Assembly: GCF_000193205.1 (NCBI RefSeq)
Contig: NC_015278.1
Location: 1,116,001 to 1,180,000, forward strand
Length of the DNA: 64,000 nt
DNA from: Aerococcus sp. Group 1
GTDB lineage: Bacteria; Bacillota; Bacilli; Lactobacillales; Aerococcaceae
Direction of reading: 5' to 3'
Notes under the pieces: model-generated
Database searches by the model: none
What the model saw: only the letters and a program-made list of their open reading frames with translations
What the model was told of the DNA's origin: nothing
Program-made: the position numbers and the translations under genes
Shown here: piece by piece, positions 1-8,066 of the stretch
Numbering within the stretch: position 1 is the stretch's first letter
Layout of the letters: each line of letters opens with the position of its first letter

Positions 1-156
1 ACCTTCTTGAATAAACTGATCTACCCTTTGCATTAAACTTTCTTCTGAAACACGAGATTCTTTGTAAAATGAATTTTTAGTAATATTAATAATCCCCATA
101 ATTTCAGTTTGTTGAAAATCGATTTTTCTATCATTTCTTAAAACAAAACTATGCAT
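1..156 (-). CDS. folP: Dihydropteroate synthase-like protein, N-terminal part (runs off left edge)
   Basis: Partial gene: 52 codons from an ATG at 156 to the window edge, preceded by an AGAGAGGGA ribosome binding site. The segment MGIINIT..SF followed by SRVSEES matches the first beta-strand and loop of the pterin-binding (DHPS) fold. That enzyme joins p-aminobenzoate to dihydropterin pyrophosphate in folate synthesis. Family members usually read NVTPDSF here; this one reads NITKNSF, so the Pro-Asp pair is replaced by Lys-Asn. It could be a functional divergent FolP or a paralogue with another role. The rest of the gene lies outside the window, so the remaining active-site residues cannot be checked. 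Confidence 0.7.
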   Translation of the reverse strand, partial: MHSFVLRNDRKIDFQQTEIMGIINITKNSFYKESRVSEESLMQRVDQFIQEG

Positions 157-220
157 AATTTCCCTCTCTTAACTAGCATATTCACCATTAACTCAGCATT
201 TTTTGAATAACTACTGACTT

Positions 221-334
221 CTAGGTATTATAAAATAATAGCATATAAAGCATATCGTTTGGAATACTTTTATAGAGTGATCGAAAAGCTAAAATTTTAC
301 CACCGAGATGTTCCTCCCATACCAGGCGCACCAT
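221..334 (-). other. Unassigned 37-codon open reading frame between the GntP terminator and folP
   Basis: A short open frame (ATG at 334, TAG at 221-223) lies between the terminator of the permease gene and the folP-like start. It begins MVRLVWEEHLGG. No clear ribosome binding site precedes it and it partly overlaps the likely folP promoter region (TATAAT at 227-232 on the minus strand). I do not recognise it. It may be a remnant of a lost gene or simply promoter sequence. Confidence 0.15.
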
Positions 335-338
335 AGAA

Positions 339-368
339 AAAGAACAGGACTTTCTAATCCTGTTCTTT
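339..368 (-). terminator. Intrinsic terminator of the GntP-type permease gene
   Basis: An 11-bp perfect stem (339-349 pairing with 358-368) with an 8-nt loop. On the minus strand it is followed by a T-run. It lies 30 bp beyond the permease stop codon. Confidence 0.8.
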
Positions 369-398
369 AATTGGGGGCTATTTAAAGCTGGTTAAATC

Positions 399-1733
399 TT
401 ACAAGTAGAAGATTTGTGCCACAATGACAGTAACGATTAAGGATAATAAGAAGCCACCGTTACTTACAATAAACGCTTCTTTAAAACCATGTTTGAAGTC
501 TAAGCCACTAATATTGTTAAAGGTTAAGACAACTCCTGATTGAGGAACAACTGTAATTACTCCACCACCAATAACAACGATACGGTGGATAATTTCAGCT
601 GGAATCCCCATTGATAAGTAAGTTGGTGCTAATTGGGTAATAACAGTCCCAATGGCACCTGAAGCAGCCATAACCCCTGAAAGAATAGCAGTTGCAACCG
701 CTAAACTAACTAATGGTGGTCCAGGAATATTAAGGATGGCTTGTTTAATTGCGTCAAAGGTTGGTGCACTGGTTAATACCGCCCCAAAGGCTACAGCACT
801 TGCTGCCCCAAAGGAAGAACCCACTGAGCCTGTAGCACCAGCATTTAAGACTTCTGTTTGTTTCGGTAAATAAGATTTAAATAAGAATGCAGATAATACA
901 ATGCTAATGGTTAAGGCAATTAAGATGATATTATCAACATTTGAAAAAATCATAATAGTCGCAATTAAAATAACCAAAGGAATAATACTGGTTACAAAGG
1001 ATGGTAAGTCATTATCAGAATGTTCAACGACATCTTCTTCGATCTGACTCGTATCCCCTTCAAGATATGAATAGAAACCTTCCCCTTTTGCTTGACTCTT
1101 GTTGAGTTCATATTTCATATACCATAGGCCAAAGCCCAGCATGACTACAGTAGAAATAATCCCAAGCACTGGAGCAGCCGTTAAGCTCGTGCCTAGTGTC
1201 GTTGTAGGGATAGCATTTTGTACGGACGGAGTCCCCGGAATCATGGACATGGTAAAGGTTCCTGCTCCTAAATATAATGGAATAGATAATAATTTCCAGT
1301 TAATGTCTAATTTCTTAAAAATCGGTCTGGCAAGAGGAATTAAAGTAAAGAAAACCACAAAAATACTAATACCACCAAAGGTTAATAAGGCCCCAATAAA
1401 AGTTAAGGCTACCAGCACTTTATAGGCACTTTCAGTTCCAACCTTGTCTAAAATAAAGTTAGCGATAGAAACAGTTGCTCCACTTTTATCCATGTATTGG
1501 CCTAAAATAGCACCCAGGATGAAAATCCCAAAGTTCTTAATTAAAAAACCAGCCAATCCTGCCATATAAGAATTTTCTGGACCAATTAATGATCCAAAGA
1601 TATCCATTTGGTTACATAAGATAATAATTAAAGCAGATAGTGGCGCTGCCACTACCATGCTTAATCCTTTAAATGAAAGATAAATGACGCTAATTATAGC
1701 TACAATTAGCCCAATGATACCAATAACTTCCAT
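399..1733 (-). CDS. GntP/CitMHS-type membrane transporter (organic acid permease)
   Basis: A 444-residue integral membrane protein made almost entirely of hydrophobic segments, with one hydrophilic acidic loop near residues 210-245. The glycine-rich stretch MSMIPGTPSVQNAIPT and the two-fold arrangement of helices fit the GntP/ion-transporter superfamily, which imports gluconate, citrate or other organic acids with protons. It starts at an ATG with an AAAGGTG binding site. The gene follows the fumarate-reductase-like flavoenzyme by 30 bp on the same strand. It probably supplies that enzyme's substrate, perhaps a dicarboxylate or unsaturated acid. The exact substrate cannot be read from the sequence. 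Confidence 0.8.
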   Translation of the reverse strand: MEVIGIIGLIVAIISVIYLSFKGLSMVVAAPLSALIIILCNQMDIFGSLIGPENSYMAGLAGFLIKNFGIFILGAILGQYMDKSGATVSIANFILDKVGTESAYKVLVALTFIGALLTFGGISIFVVFFTLIPLARPIFKKLDINWKLLSIPLYLGAGTFTMSMIPGTPSVQNAIPTTTLGTSLTAAPVLGIISTVVMLGFGLWYMKYELNKSQAKGEGFYSYLEGDTSQIEEDVVEHSDNDLPSFVTSIIPLVILIATIMIFSNVDNIILIALTISIVLSAFLFKSYLPKQTEVLNAGATGSVGSSFGAASAVAFGAVLTSAPTFDAIKQAILNIPGPPLVSLAVATAILSGVMAASGAIGTVITQLAPTYLSMGIPAEIIHRIVVIGGGVITVVPQSGVVLTFNNISGLDFKHGFKEAFIVSNGGFLLSLIVTVIVAQIFYL

Positions 1734-1763
1734 AAGTTAATACACCTTTCCCCGTTCTAAAGA

Positions 1764-3635
1764 TTATCGATTGCTTGCAGCGTTTTCGCCAGCAATTCTT
1801 CCGTAAGTAAAGATGTCAATTAAGGCGTTTCCACCAAGACGGTTTCCTGCGTGAATCCCACCTGCAACTTCACCAGCTGCAAATAAGCCATCAATAGCTT
1901 CACCAGCTTCATTGATTACTTGGGCATTCACATTGATTTTCAAACCACCCATGGTATGATGGGTTGCAGGACTTCTTGGAGTCGCGTAGAATGGAGGGAC
2001 CTCTACCTTATAGTTGAATGAACCCTTATTAAATTCAGGATCGTGTCCATCCTCAACATATTGGTTATATTTCTCAATGGTATCAACCAGAACTTCAGGA
2101 TCAATATTAATTTGTTCAGCAAGTTCTTCCAAGGTATCTGCTCTAAAGCAAGCATCGTTTTTAATATCATTTTCGAGTTGTTCATCAGTAGAATTGAAAC
2201 GGGTTGCCGCAATATTCTTGTCAGAAATATTGTAAATCAAGCCGCCTTGGTCAAAGATTGCTTGGCAAAGTTGGTCACGAGTCCCATATTCATTAACAAA
2301 ACGTTTACCTTCTAAGTTAACAAAGACGAAATCAGAAGGTGGACAGTCAATCCCACTAAAGATATTACCTGTAATAGGGTCGGCACTAGGCATTAATTGA
2401 GCAAAGCCCATATCTACTAGAGCTGCATTAACTGATAGCCCCATTGCAATACCATCCCCGGTTAAGGCTGGTGAATTGGTTGTTGGGATCGTTTCAGGAA
2501 GATTACCCCAGTAATTATCATATTTTTTGACCATTTCAAAGTTAGCTGAGTAGCCACCAGTAGCCATAACTACCCCACTCTTAGCGTGAACGGTTAAGTC
2601 GTTGCCGTTGCTGTATTGAGCTTTCACACCAACAATTTTACCGTCTTCTACCAGTAATTCTTTAGCTTGGCAGTCAGTAATAATTTCTCCACCTTGTTGG
2701 GTAAAGTATTTTTGCAAGGGGTCAATAAAGCCGTAACCACCAGTAGGAATTGGTTCACGGGCACGACGCCAGGAAGCTCCCACAGGTTCAGTAACATGCT
2801 CTTCATCAAATTCAACACCCTTGGTTTTCATCCATTCAATGGTTTGACGACCTTTGTGGGTTAAATTAGATACTAAGTCGTAATTACCATAGGTAACATT
2901 ACCATCTAAGTCTTTCCGCGTTCCTCCTAATAAGGTTTGGATACAGAAGAGGTTTTCTGAATCAAAGAGGTAATTTTCTCCGTTTTCCATATCAGCGAAG
3001 TATTTTTCTAGCTCGCCTTTTAACTCACGGAATTGTGAGCGATAGGCTTCTGGAATGTCCGCTTCGTCCATTTGATAAATTCCCTTTAAGTTATTAACTT
3101 CCCCTGGGAAAGCATCAAAGCCTTTTTGCCATTCAGGGTCAGCAGAGTTAATTTGTCCCCCTGTCCGTGTGGTATTTCCGCCGAGTGAAGGGAATTTTTC
3201 AAGAAGAATGACCTTAGCTCCCTTATCAATGGCACCGATAGCTGCTGATAAACCAGCTCCACCTGAACCTAATACAACCACATCAGCACTTTTTTCATCA
3301 GGACTGTCAGCTTGGTCAGCTTGGTATTTAGGACGATTACGGAATTCTTCAGGGTCCCCACCGGCTGCTTCAATAGCATCGGCAACACCTGCCAAAATCC
3401 CCTTACTGGTTACTGTCGCTCCACTGACGGTATCGACATTGAGGGTTTGGCCTTCAATAATTGCTTTAGGAATTCTTTCAAAGACTGGTGAAGTGATTCC
3501 CTTACTTTCACCACTAGTATCAATCTCAATACTCTTAATGCGATCGTCAGTCAAAGTGACTTCCATAGGTAAAGACCCATTGTGTCCTGCTGCTCTAACA
3601 GAATAACTACCTGGTTCAAAAAGACCTTTTGTCAT
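1764..3635 (-). CDS. Flavocytochrome c-type fumarate/urocanate reductase-like protein (FMN-binding plus FAD domains)
   Basis: A 623-residue flavoenzyme. Residues 1-95 form an FMN_bind domain with the SGATVTS motif (71-77), where FMN is normally attached to threonine. From about 117 a FAD_binding_2 fold begins with the dinucleotide motif GSGGAGLS (123-130). The C-terminal part has the HHTMGG and GNRLGGNAL segments, which carry the catalytic His and Arg in fumarate reductases. No signal peptide or haem motif is seen, so it is probably cytoplasmic. The family reduces fumarate, urocanate or related enoates. The start at 3635 is chosen over a start 18 codons upstream because TAGGAGGT sits just before it. 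It is in a likely operon with the permease downstream and is divergent from the RpiR regulator. Confidence 0.88.
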   Translation of the reverse strand: MTKGLFEPGSYSVRAAGHNGSLPMEVTLTDDRIKSIEIDTSGESKGITSPVFERIPKAIIEGQTLNVDTVSGATVTSKGILAGVADAIEAAGGDPEEFRNRPKYQADQADSPDEKSADVVVLGSGGAGLSAAIGAIDKGAKVILLEKFPSLGGNTTRTGGQINSADPEWQKGFDAFPGEVNNLKGIYQMDEADIPEAYRSQFRELKGELEKYFADMENGENYLFDSENLFCIQTLLGGTRKDLDGNVTYGNYDLVSNLTHKGRQTIEWMKTKGVEFDEEHVTEPVGASWRRAREPIPTGGYGFIDPLQKYFTQQGGEIITDCQAKELLVEDGKIVGVKAQYSNGNDLTVHAKSGVVMATGGYSANFEMVKKYDNYWGNLPETIPTTNSPALTGDGIAMGLSVNAALVDMGFAQLMPSADPITGNIFSGIDCPPSDFVFVNLEGKRFVNEYGTRDQLCQAIFDQGGLIYNISDKNIAATRFNSTDEQLENDIKNDACFRADTLEELAEQINIDPEVLVDTIEKYNQYVEDGHDPEFNKGSFNYKVEVPPFYATPRSPATHHTMGGLKINVNAQVINEAGEAIDGLFAAGEVAGGIHAGNRLGGNALIDIFTYGRIAGENAASNR

Positions 3636-3814
3636 CTTTATACCTCCTAAAAATAAATAGATAACCTGTTTTCGTGATAAGGATAACATATTAAGAATAG
3701 TTGTTACTATACTTTAGGAGTTAATATAAACATGTTCAATTTCAAACTAAACAAAATAGAAAATAACCCATTAGTGATTAAAGTAATCGCTATCAAGGAT
3801 TCTTGTAAAAATGT

Positions 3815-3820
3815 TATAAT
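3815..3820 (+). promoter_or_regulatory. Extended -10 promoter of the RpiR-family gene
   Basis: TATAAT preceded by TG one base upstream (TGTTATAAT) forms an extended -10, 34 bp upstream of the regulator start. No good -35 is present, which is normal for extended -10 promoters. Confidence 0.6.
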
Positions 3821-3853
3821 GTAATTTATTAATAAATATAATGAGGTAATTAA

Positions 3854-4543
3854 ATGAAATTAGAACGTATTATCAGTAAATATCATTTAACTGACACTGA
3901 AGTTGATATTTTAAAGCATTTAATCCAATCTGATGCTAAGCTAACGATCCGCGAGCTAGCAGAAAAAGCCTATGTTTCCCCGGCAACCATTATCCATTTA
4001 GCCAAAAAAATGAACTTCTCTGGTTATAGTGAATTATTATTTCAATTTAACCAAGAACGTGAAAAAGAAATGCACGTCAGCCAACAATCAATCATCGATT
4101 GCTATGGGGAAGCTTTTTATCAAATGATGGAAAAATACCAAGATAAGCTATTTATTTTTATGGGTCTAGGCTTTTCCTTACACTTAGCTAATTATATGTC
4201 TGACCTCTTAAATACTTTTGGCTTTCGCTCCATCAGTAATACTTATGAAGAATTCATCAATAAAACCTTTGCTGGTGAAGCGGTTATTATTTTCATTAGT
4301 CATTCAGGAGAAACGGAATATCTTCTGCGTTTAGCTCAACTTGCTCATAAAAATGGTGTTGAATATATTGTTTTTACCGGAAATGCCAGTGGCCAGCTCA
4401 AAAATCATGCCGCATTGGCTATAGATACCAAATCATATTCCATTTTCCGTTATAAGGAATACAAGGCCCAAGTCTTTTTTGGTCTAAGTCTCATTTATTT
4501 TGAAGAATTAATCGCCTATTCCCTAAAAAGATTAGATAAATAA
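3854..4543 (+). CDS. MurR/RpiR-family transcriptional regulator
   Basis: A 229-residue regulator. An N-terminal HTH_6 domain (about 1-75, with RELAEKAYVSPATIIHLAKK as the recognition region) is followed by a SIS sugar-phosphate-binding domain (about 100-215, with the ISHSGETEYLL loop). RpiR proteins sense phosphosugars and control nearby metabolic genes. The gene is divergent from the flavoenzyme-permease pair and shares a 218-bp intergenic region with it. That suggests it controls that pair, although the pair does not look like a sugar pathway. It is one of only two convincing plus-strand genes in the window. Confidence 0.9.
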   Translation: MKLERIISKYHLTDTEVDILKHLIQSDAKLTIRELAEKAYVSPATIIHLAKKMNFSGYSELLFQFNQEREKEMHVSQQSIIDCYGEAFYQMMEKYQDKLFIFMGLGFSLHLANYMSDLLNTFGFRSISNTYEEFINKTFAGEAVIIFISHSGETEYLLRLAQLAHKNGVEYIVFTGNASGQLKNHAALAIDTKSYSIFRYKEYKAQVFFGLSLIYFEELIAYSLKRLDK

Positions 4544-4556
4544 CTCTCATTAAAAA

Positions 4557-4591
4557 CAGCACAGCTAGTTGTTCATGCAACTGACCGTGCT
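4557..4591 (-). terminator. Terminator between ABC operon 1 and the RpiR gene
   Basis: An imperfect stem (4558-4571 with 4578-4591) whose minus-strand side is followed by TTTTT. It ends the ABC operon and may also serve the convergent regulator gene. Confidence 0.65.
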
Positions 4592-4612
4592 CTTTAAAAA
4601 TGGATTATTTTA

Positions 4613-5419
4613 CTAAGTTTGCAATAATAGTTCATCACTCACTAATTGACTGCCTACACTTTGCTTAAAGAGTTCCATCAAGTCCTCGACATTTAATTTT
4701 CTCTTGTCCTCCCCACTCACATCAACCACAATTCGACCTGCATGCAGCATGATTAAACGGTTTCCATAGCTTAAGGCATCGTTCATATCATGGGTTATCA
4801 TCAAACTGGTTAATGAATTTTCTGTGATGAGTTGATCGGTCAGCTCCATAACCATGGCACTAGTCCGGGGATCAAGAGCTGCAATATGTTCATCAAGGAG
4901 TAGAAGTTCTGGCTTCTCGAGTATAGCCATCAAGAGCGTTAGAACTTGCCGTTGTCCTCCTGAAAGATTGCTGGCAGGAGTAGTTAAACGCTGGTCTAAT
5001 CCTAAATTTAACCTTCCCAACTTCTTATGAAAAATTTTCCGCATATCATCTGTAACAGCTCGATTAAAGCTGCGTCTGTTTCCTCTCTTATAGGCAATAG
5101 CCAGATTTTCTTCAATGGTTAAGTTACGAGCAGTTCCCATTTGAGGATCTTGAAATACACGACTTATGTGTTTAGCGCGCTCAGGTGCTGGTTTTTGAGT
5201 AATATTTTTCCCTTTTAGATAAATCTTCCCAGAAGTTACTGGAATGGTTCCTGCAATTAAATTTAACAGTGTAGACTTTCCTGCGCCATTGGAACCAATA
5301 ACACAAATAAAGTCTCCTTCATGAATCCTTAAATTAAAATTCTTGAGCACATGATTTTCATTAGCACTATTCATATTAAAAACTTTGTTTACCTGCTTTA
5401 ATTTCAATAATTCTGACAT
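4613..5419 (-). CDS. ABC transporter ATPase, TrpXYZ-type importer 1
   Basis: A 268-residue ATPase. Walker A GSNGAGKST is at 42-50, the signature is LSGGQRQVL, and Walker B ends LLLLDEHIAALDP, with DEH in place of the more usual DEP. The start at 5419 is used because AAAGGTGG precedes it; an in-frame extension of 22 codons upstream lacks this and overlaps the permease gene. It is the last gene of a three-gene operon (substrate-binding lipoprotein, permease, ATPase), an arrangement found in tryptophan/tyrosine-type importers. It has the same length as its paralogue at 49578-50384 and is highly similar to it. Confidence 0.9.
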   Translation of the reverse strand: MSELLKLKQVNKVFNMNSANENHVLKNFNLRIHEGDFICVIGSNGAGKSTLLNLIAGTIPVTSGKIYLKGKNITQKPAPERAKHISRVFQDPQMGTARNLTIEENLAIAYKRGNRRSFNRAVTDDMRKIFHKKLGRLNLGLDQRLTTPASNLSGGQRQVLTLLMAILEKPELLLLDEHIAALDPRTSAMVMELTDQLITENSLTSLMITHDMNDALSYGNRLIMLHAGRIVVDVSGEDKRKLNVEDLMELFKQSVGSQLVSDELLLQT

Positions 5420-5435
5420 AGTAACCACCTTTCTA

Positions 5436-6323
5436 CTATTTTTGCTTTCTCTTGTGGTCGATTTGACTCTTGGCATAAGGAGCAAAGAGGATAATAGCTA
5501 GGGCTAACGATGATAAGATTTTTATATCACTTGGTAAGACAGGAATGACTTGCTGTTGCATGATAAAGTCAATAATTAGGCGATAAATCACTGCCCCAAT
5601 AGCAATCGTTACTAGGCGTTTACCGAAGCTAGTATTCTTGTAAATGACTTCCCCAATAATAACAGCGGCTAAACCAATAACAATTGTCCCTGTACCCATA
5701 GCAATATCCGCATAACCGTTATTTTGACAGATAATCGCACCAGATAAAGCGATCAAACCGTTTGAAATCATCAAGCCAACTAATTTCATTTGTTCAGTTC
5801 GAATACCATTGGCTTCCGCCATGAGGGGGTTATCCCCGGTCGTTCTCAAACTCAAACCATACTCCGTATTCATAAATAGGACCAAAACAAAGATCACTAA
5901 AATGACGAAAATCAAGCTGATAGTCAAGGAAGCCACTGTTGAATTGAAACCCAGATTATAGAGGCTATCCATTAGGTTGGCTTCACCTAATAAGGGAGTA
6001 TTGGCTTGACCCATGATGCGGATATTTACTGAGTAAAGTCCGGTCATAGTTAGAATCCCTGATAATAAGGCTGGAATATGCATCTTATTAATCATAAAAC
6101 CGTTAACTGCTCCTGCCAGCATACCGGCAAGAAAAGCGATCAATGTAGCTAATAAAGGATGCCAACCTAAAACAATCAGCTTGGCACATACAGCTGCACC
6201 GAGAGGAAAGCTTCCTTCGGCAGACATATCAGCGATATCTAAAATGCGAAAGCTTAAATAAACCCCAAAGGCTAGGATAGCCCACATTAAACCTTGTGAA
6301 ATACTAGAAATAATGATGGCCAT
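5436..6323 (-). CDS. ABC transporter permease, TrpXYZ-type importer 1
   Basis: A 295-residue membrane protein with about eight to nine hydrophobic helices, matching the BPD_transp_2 permease type. The segment ADMSAEGSFPLGAAVCAKL near the N-terminus is typical of this family. It forms the membrane channel for the substrate delivered by the lipoprotein encoded just upstream (4-bp gap). The binding site is GGGAGAA. It is paralogous to the permease at 50401-51285 over its whole length. Confidence 0.9.
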   Translation of the reverse strand: MAIIISSISQGLMWAILAFGVYLSFRILDIADMSAEGSFPLGAAVCAKLIVLGWHPLLATLIAFLAGMLAGAVNGFMINKMHIPALLSGILTMTGLYSVNIRIMGQANTPLLGEANLMDSLYNLGFNSTVASLTISLIFVILVIFVLVLFMNTEYGLSLRTTGDNPLMAEANGIRTEQMKLVGLMISNGLIALSGAIICQNNGYADIAMGTGTIVIGLAAVIIGEVIYKNTSFGKRLVTIAIGAVIYRLIIDFIMQQQVIPVLPSDIKILSSLALAIILFAPYAKSQIDHKRKQK

Positions 6324-6327
6324 TGCT

Positions 6328-7281
6328 CTATTCTCCCTTCTTCAACTGATCGGTATCAATTCCAAGTGCGCTTGCCATTTCTTCATTCACTTGTAATTCA
6401 TACTCATTTGATTTTTCAACTGGCATTTTACTGATGTCAGCATCCTCTTCTAAGATTTTTACTGCCATTTCAGCGGTTTGACGGCCTAAGTGCTTAAAAT
6501 TGACCCCGTAAGTTGCCAAGCAACCTTCTATATGAGCGCTTTCCGCACCAATGGTAGGAATTTTTGCTTCTTTTATCACTTTTCCAATGGTAGGAATTGT
6601 TTGAGCGATGGTATTATCAGTGGGTAAGCAAATACCGTCTACTTTTTTTGCTAATGTAGTTATCGCAGATTGAACTTCATTAGTGCTGGTTACAGTTTGA
6701 GCTTCAACTCTTAATCCCTTACTTTCAGCGTATGCTTTAAAGGCAGCAAATTGAACTTCAGAATTGACTTCACTAGAATTGTAAGGCATTCCTACCGCCT
6801 TTATTTCAGGATTAATCTTTAAGAGCAAGTCGACAGCCTTTTCAACAGGCGTCATATCTGTCGTTCCACTAGCATTAGTTCCAGGCTGATCATTTGATTT
6901 CACTAAATTAGCTGATTCTGGATCAGTGACTGCAGTAAATAAAGTAGGAGTCTCCTTATCAGCGTTGAGTGCTGCTTGGGTAGCTGGGGTAGCGATAGTA
7001 AAGACGAGGTCTTTTCGTCCTTTCATCCCTTGAGCAATACTATTAAGATTGGATTGGTCTGCTTGGGCATTTTGGTAGTCGACTTTGATCTTTTCACCAT
7101 CTTTTAAGCCCGCTTCAGCTAATCCTTCTAGGAAACCTTCACAAGAATCATTCAGTGCTTGGTGTTCTGCGTATTGAATGATACCAATCTCTTTTTGATC
7201 GTTTTCTTTTACTTGGCCACATCCCATTAGTCCAAGGGCTAAGGCTCCTAAGCTCATTATTTTAATAACTTGTTTTTTCAT
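6328..7281 (-). CDS. ABC transporter substrate-binding lipoprotein, TrpX-like, importer 1
   Basis: A 317-residue lipoprotein with a lysine-rich start, a hydrophobic core and a lipobox ending LMGC, so it is anchored outside the membrane. The mature part fits the PF04392 binding-protein family (GIIQYAEHQALND near the N-terminus; TPTLFTAVTDPESANLV mid-way), known for tryptophan and related amino-acid uptake; the real ligand is unproven. The start at 7281 is preferred over the adjacent ATG at 7284 because it is better spaced from GAGGAG. This is the first gene of the operon and lies 73 bp downstream of a terminator-bearing leader. Confidence 0.88.
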   Translation of the reverse strand: MKKQVIKIMSLGALALGLMGCGQVKENDQKEIGIIQYAEHQALNDSCEGFLEGLAEAGLKDGEKIKVDYQNAQADQSNLNSIAQGMKGRKDLVFTIATPATQAALNADKETPTLFTAVTDPESANLVKSNDQPGTNASGTTDMTPVEKAVDLLLKINPEIKAVGMPYNSSEVNSEVQFAAFKAYAESKGLRVEAQTVTSTNEVQSAITTLAKKVDGICLPTDNTIAQTIPTIGKVIKEAKIPTIGAESAHIEGCLATYGVNFKHLGRQTAEMAVKILEEDADISKMPVEKSNEYELQVNEEMASALGIDTDQLKKGE

Positions 7282-7339
7282 CATAATCTCCTCTTTCTCA
7301 GTTTTAAAGACAGTGTTTCCCATATTTATAACAACAAAC

Positions 7340-7556
7340 TCTTAATAAAAAATAAAAAGGTTCAATTAGTTTCGATAAAAACTAATTGAACCTTTTACGA
7401 GTGTATTCCAAAAGAATTCGCCTCAAGCCATTAGAATTTATCATTCTAGATGGCCTGAACACATAAATACTGTAGCCATCATAGATACAAAAACTTGCGT
7501 TTGTTTGTACCTATGATAGTGTCACAGCTACAAACATTATCTAAAATAGCTATAGT
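7340..7556 (-). ncRNA. Structured cis-regulatory leader RNA of ABC operon 1 (riboswitch or attenuator candidate)
   Basis: On the minus strand, an outer helix (7549-7556 with 7469-7476, one mismatch) encloses three complementary segments. The middle segment can pair with either its upstream or its downstream neighbour (14-bp helices). A second hairpin (7427-7454) and then the terminator follow. The same order and sequence motifs occur in front of the paralogous operon at 52424-52624, with changes that keep the pairing. No T-box consensus (TGGNACCGCG) is present. The ligand is unknown; an amino acid imported by the transporter is a reasonable guess. Confidence 0.7.
7355..7396 (-). terminator. 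Leader terminator of ABC operon 1
   Basis: An 18-bp perfect stem (7355-7372 with 7379-7396) and a 6-nt loop. On the minus strand it is followed by TTTTTATTTTTTATT. It lies between the operon's promoter side and its first gene, which is the position of an attenuator, not an end-of-operon terminator. Confidence 0.85.
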
Positions 7557-7856
7557 AATATGTATTAGTGGTGATATCTAAAGATAAAACCATTAGCGAA
7601 TCGAATTGGATTTTTAACATTTTTCTTACGCCCTTTTTATTAAGATATATCCATCATAATCAGGAAGTTTATAAATGTCAACGCTTTTCTTGTTTTAATA
7701 TTCAAACAATTTGTGATTTATTGGAACAAAGACTGCTTCAAATTAGAAAAAATATTCTCATGACTAAGTCAAGAATGCACTAAAACATAGGCTTAAAGGC
7801 CATTGATTGTTTGGCCTTGTTAATAGAATAAATCCTGGGTGAAACCCCTTATTAAA

Positions 7857-7881
7857 AAAGCTGAACTTTTAGCCCAGCTTT
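7857..7881 (-). terminator. Terminator downstream of the AAA/membrane-protein gene pair
   Basis: A 7-bp stem (7857-7863 with 7875-7881) followed on the minus strand by TTTTTT. It lies 186 bp beyond the membrane-protein stop, with the decayed ppaC fragment between them. Confidence 0.55.
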
Positions 7882-7924
7882 CATTTACCTATATTAAGTT
7901 ATCTCACTTCATTTAAAGGAAAAC

Positions 7925-7953
7925 AATTAACCTTCAAATGAATCTGTTAATGG
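7925..7953. repeat. Direct repeat, left copy (ppaC 3' end)
   Basis: 29-bp exact direct repeat with 11838-11866. The two copies bound a 3.9-kb segment containing the AAA/membrane-protein pair. It may be an attachment-site-like scar of integration at the 3' end of ppaC, or the remains of a tandem ppaC duplication. Confidence 0.75.
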
Positions 7954-8050
7954 AAAAAATATGTTCTTTAGTTGAAATTATGGCCTTTAAGTAATTTGAT
8001 AGTCACTGGCAACAGGACCAAAGGCCTTTTCTATATTTTTTAATTTTCTT
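7925..8050 (-). pseudogene. Decayed 3' fragment of a second ppaC copy
   Basis: The minus strand reads EKAFG, then a degraded stretch with stops, then PLTDSFEG and a stop codon. This parallels the C-terminus of the intact ppaC product encoded at 11840-12775. The last 29 bases (7925-7953) are identical to 11838-11866, including the stop codon. Upstream of that the two copies are clearly homologous but diverged and out of frame. The rest of the gene is missing. The fragment sits on the far side of the AAA/membrane-protein pair from the intact gene. Confidence 0.8.
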
Positions 8051-8066
8051 AAAAGGAACTGCTAAA

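Noticed and set aside
7340-7556. T-box riboswitch
   Set aside because: The length and terminator fit, but the invariant TGGNACCGCG antiterminator bulge and the usual stem I motifs are missing in both leaders.
7568-7783. 71-codon plus-strand frame starting with GTG
   Set aside because: No ribosome binding site, overlaps the leader-promoter region of ABC operon 1 on the other strand, and shows no family pattern.
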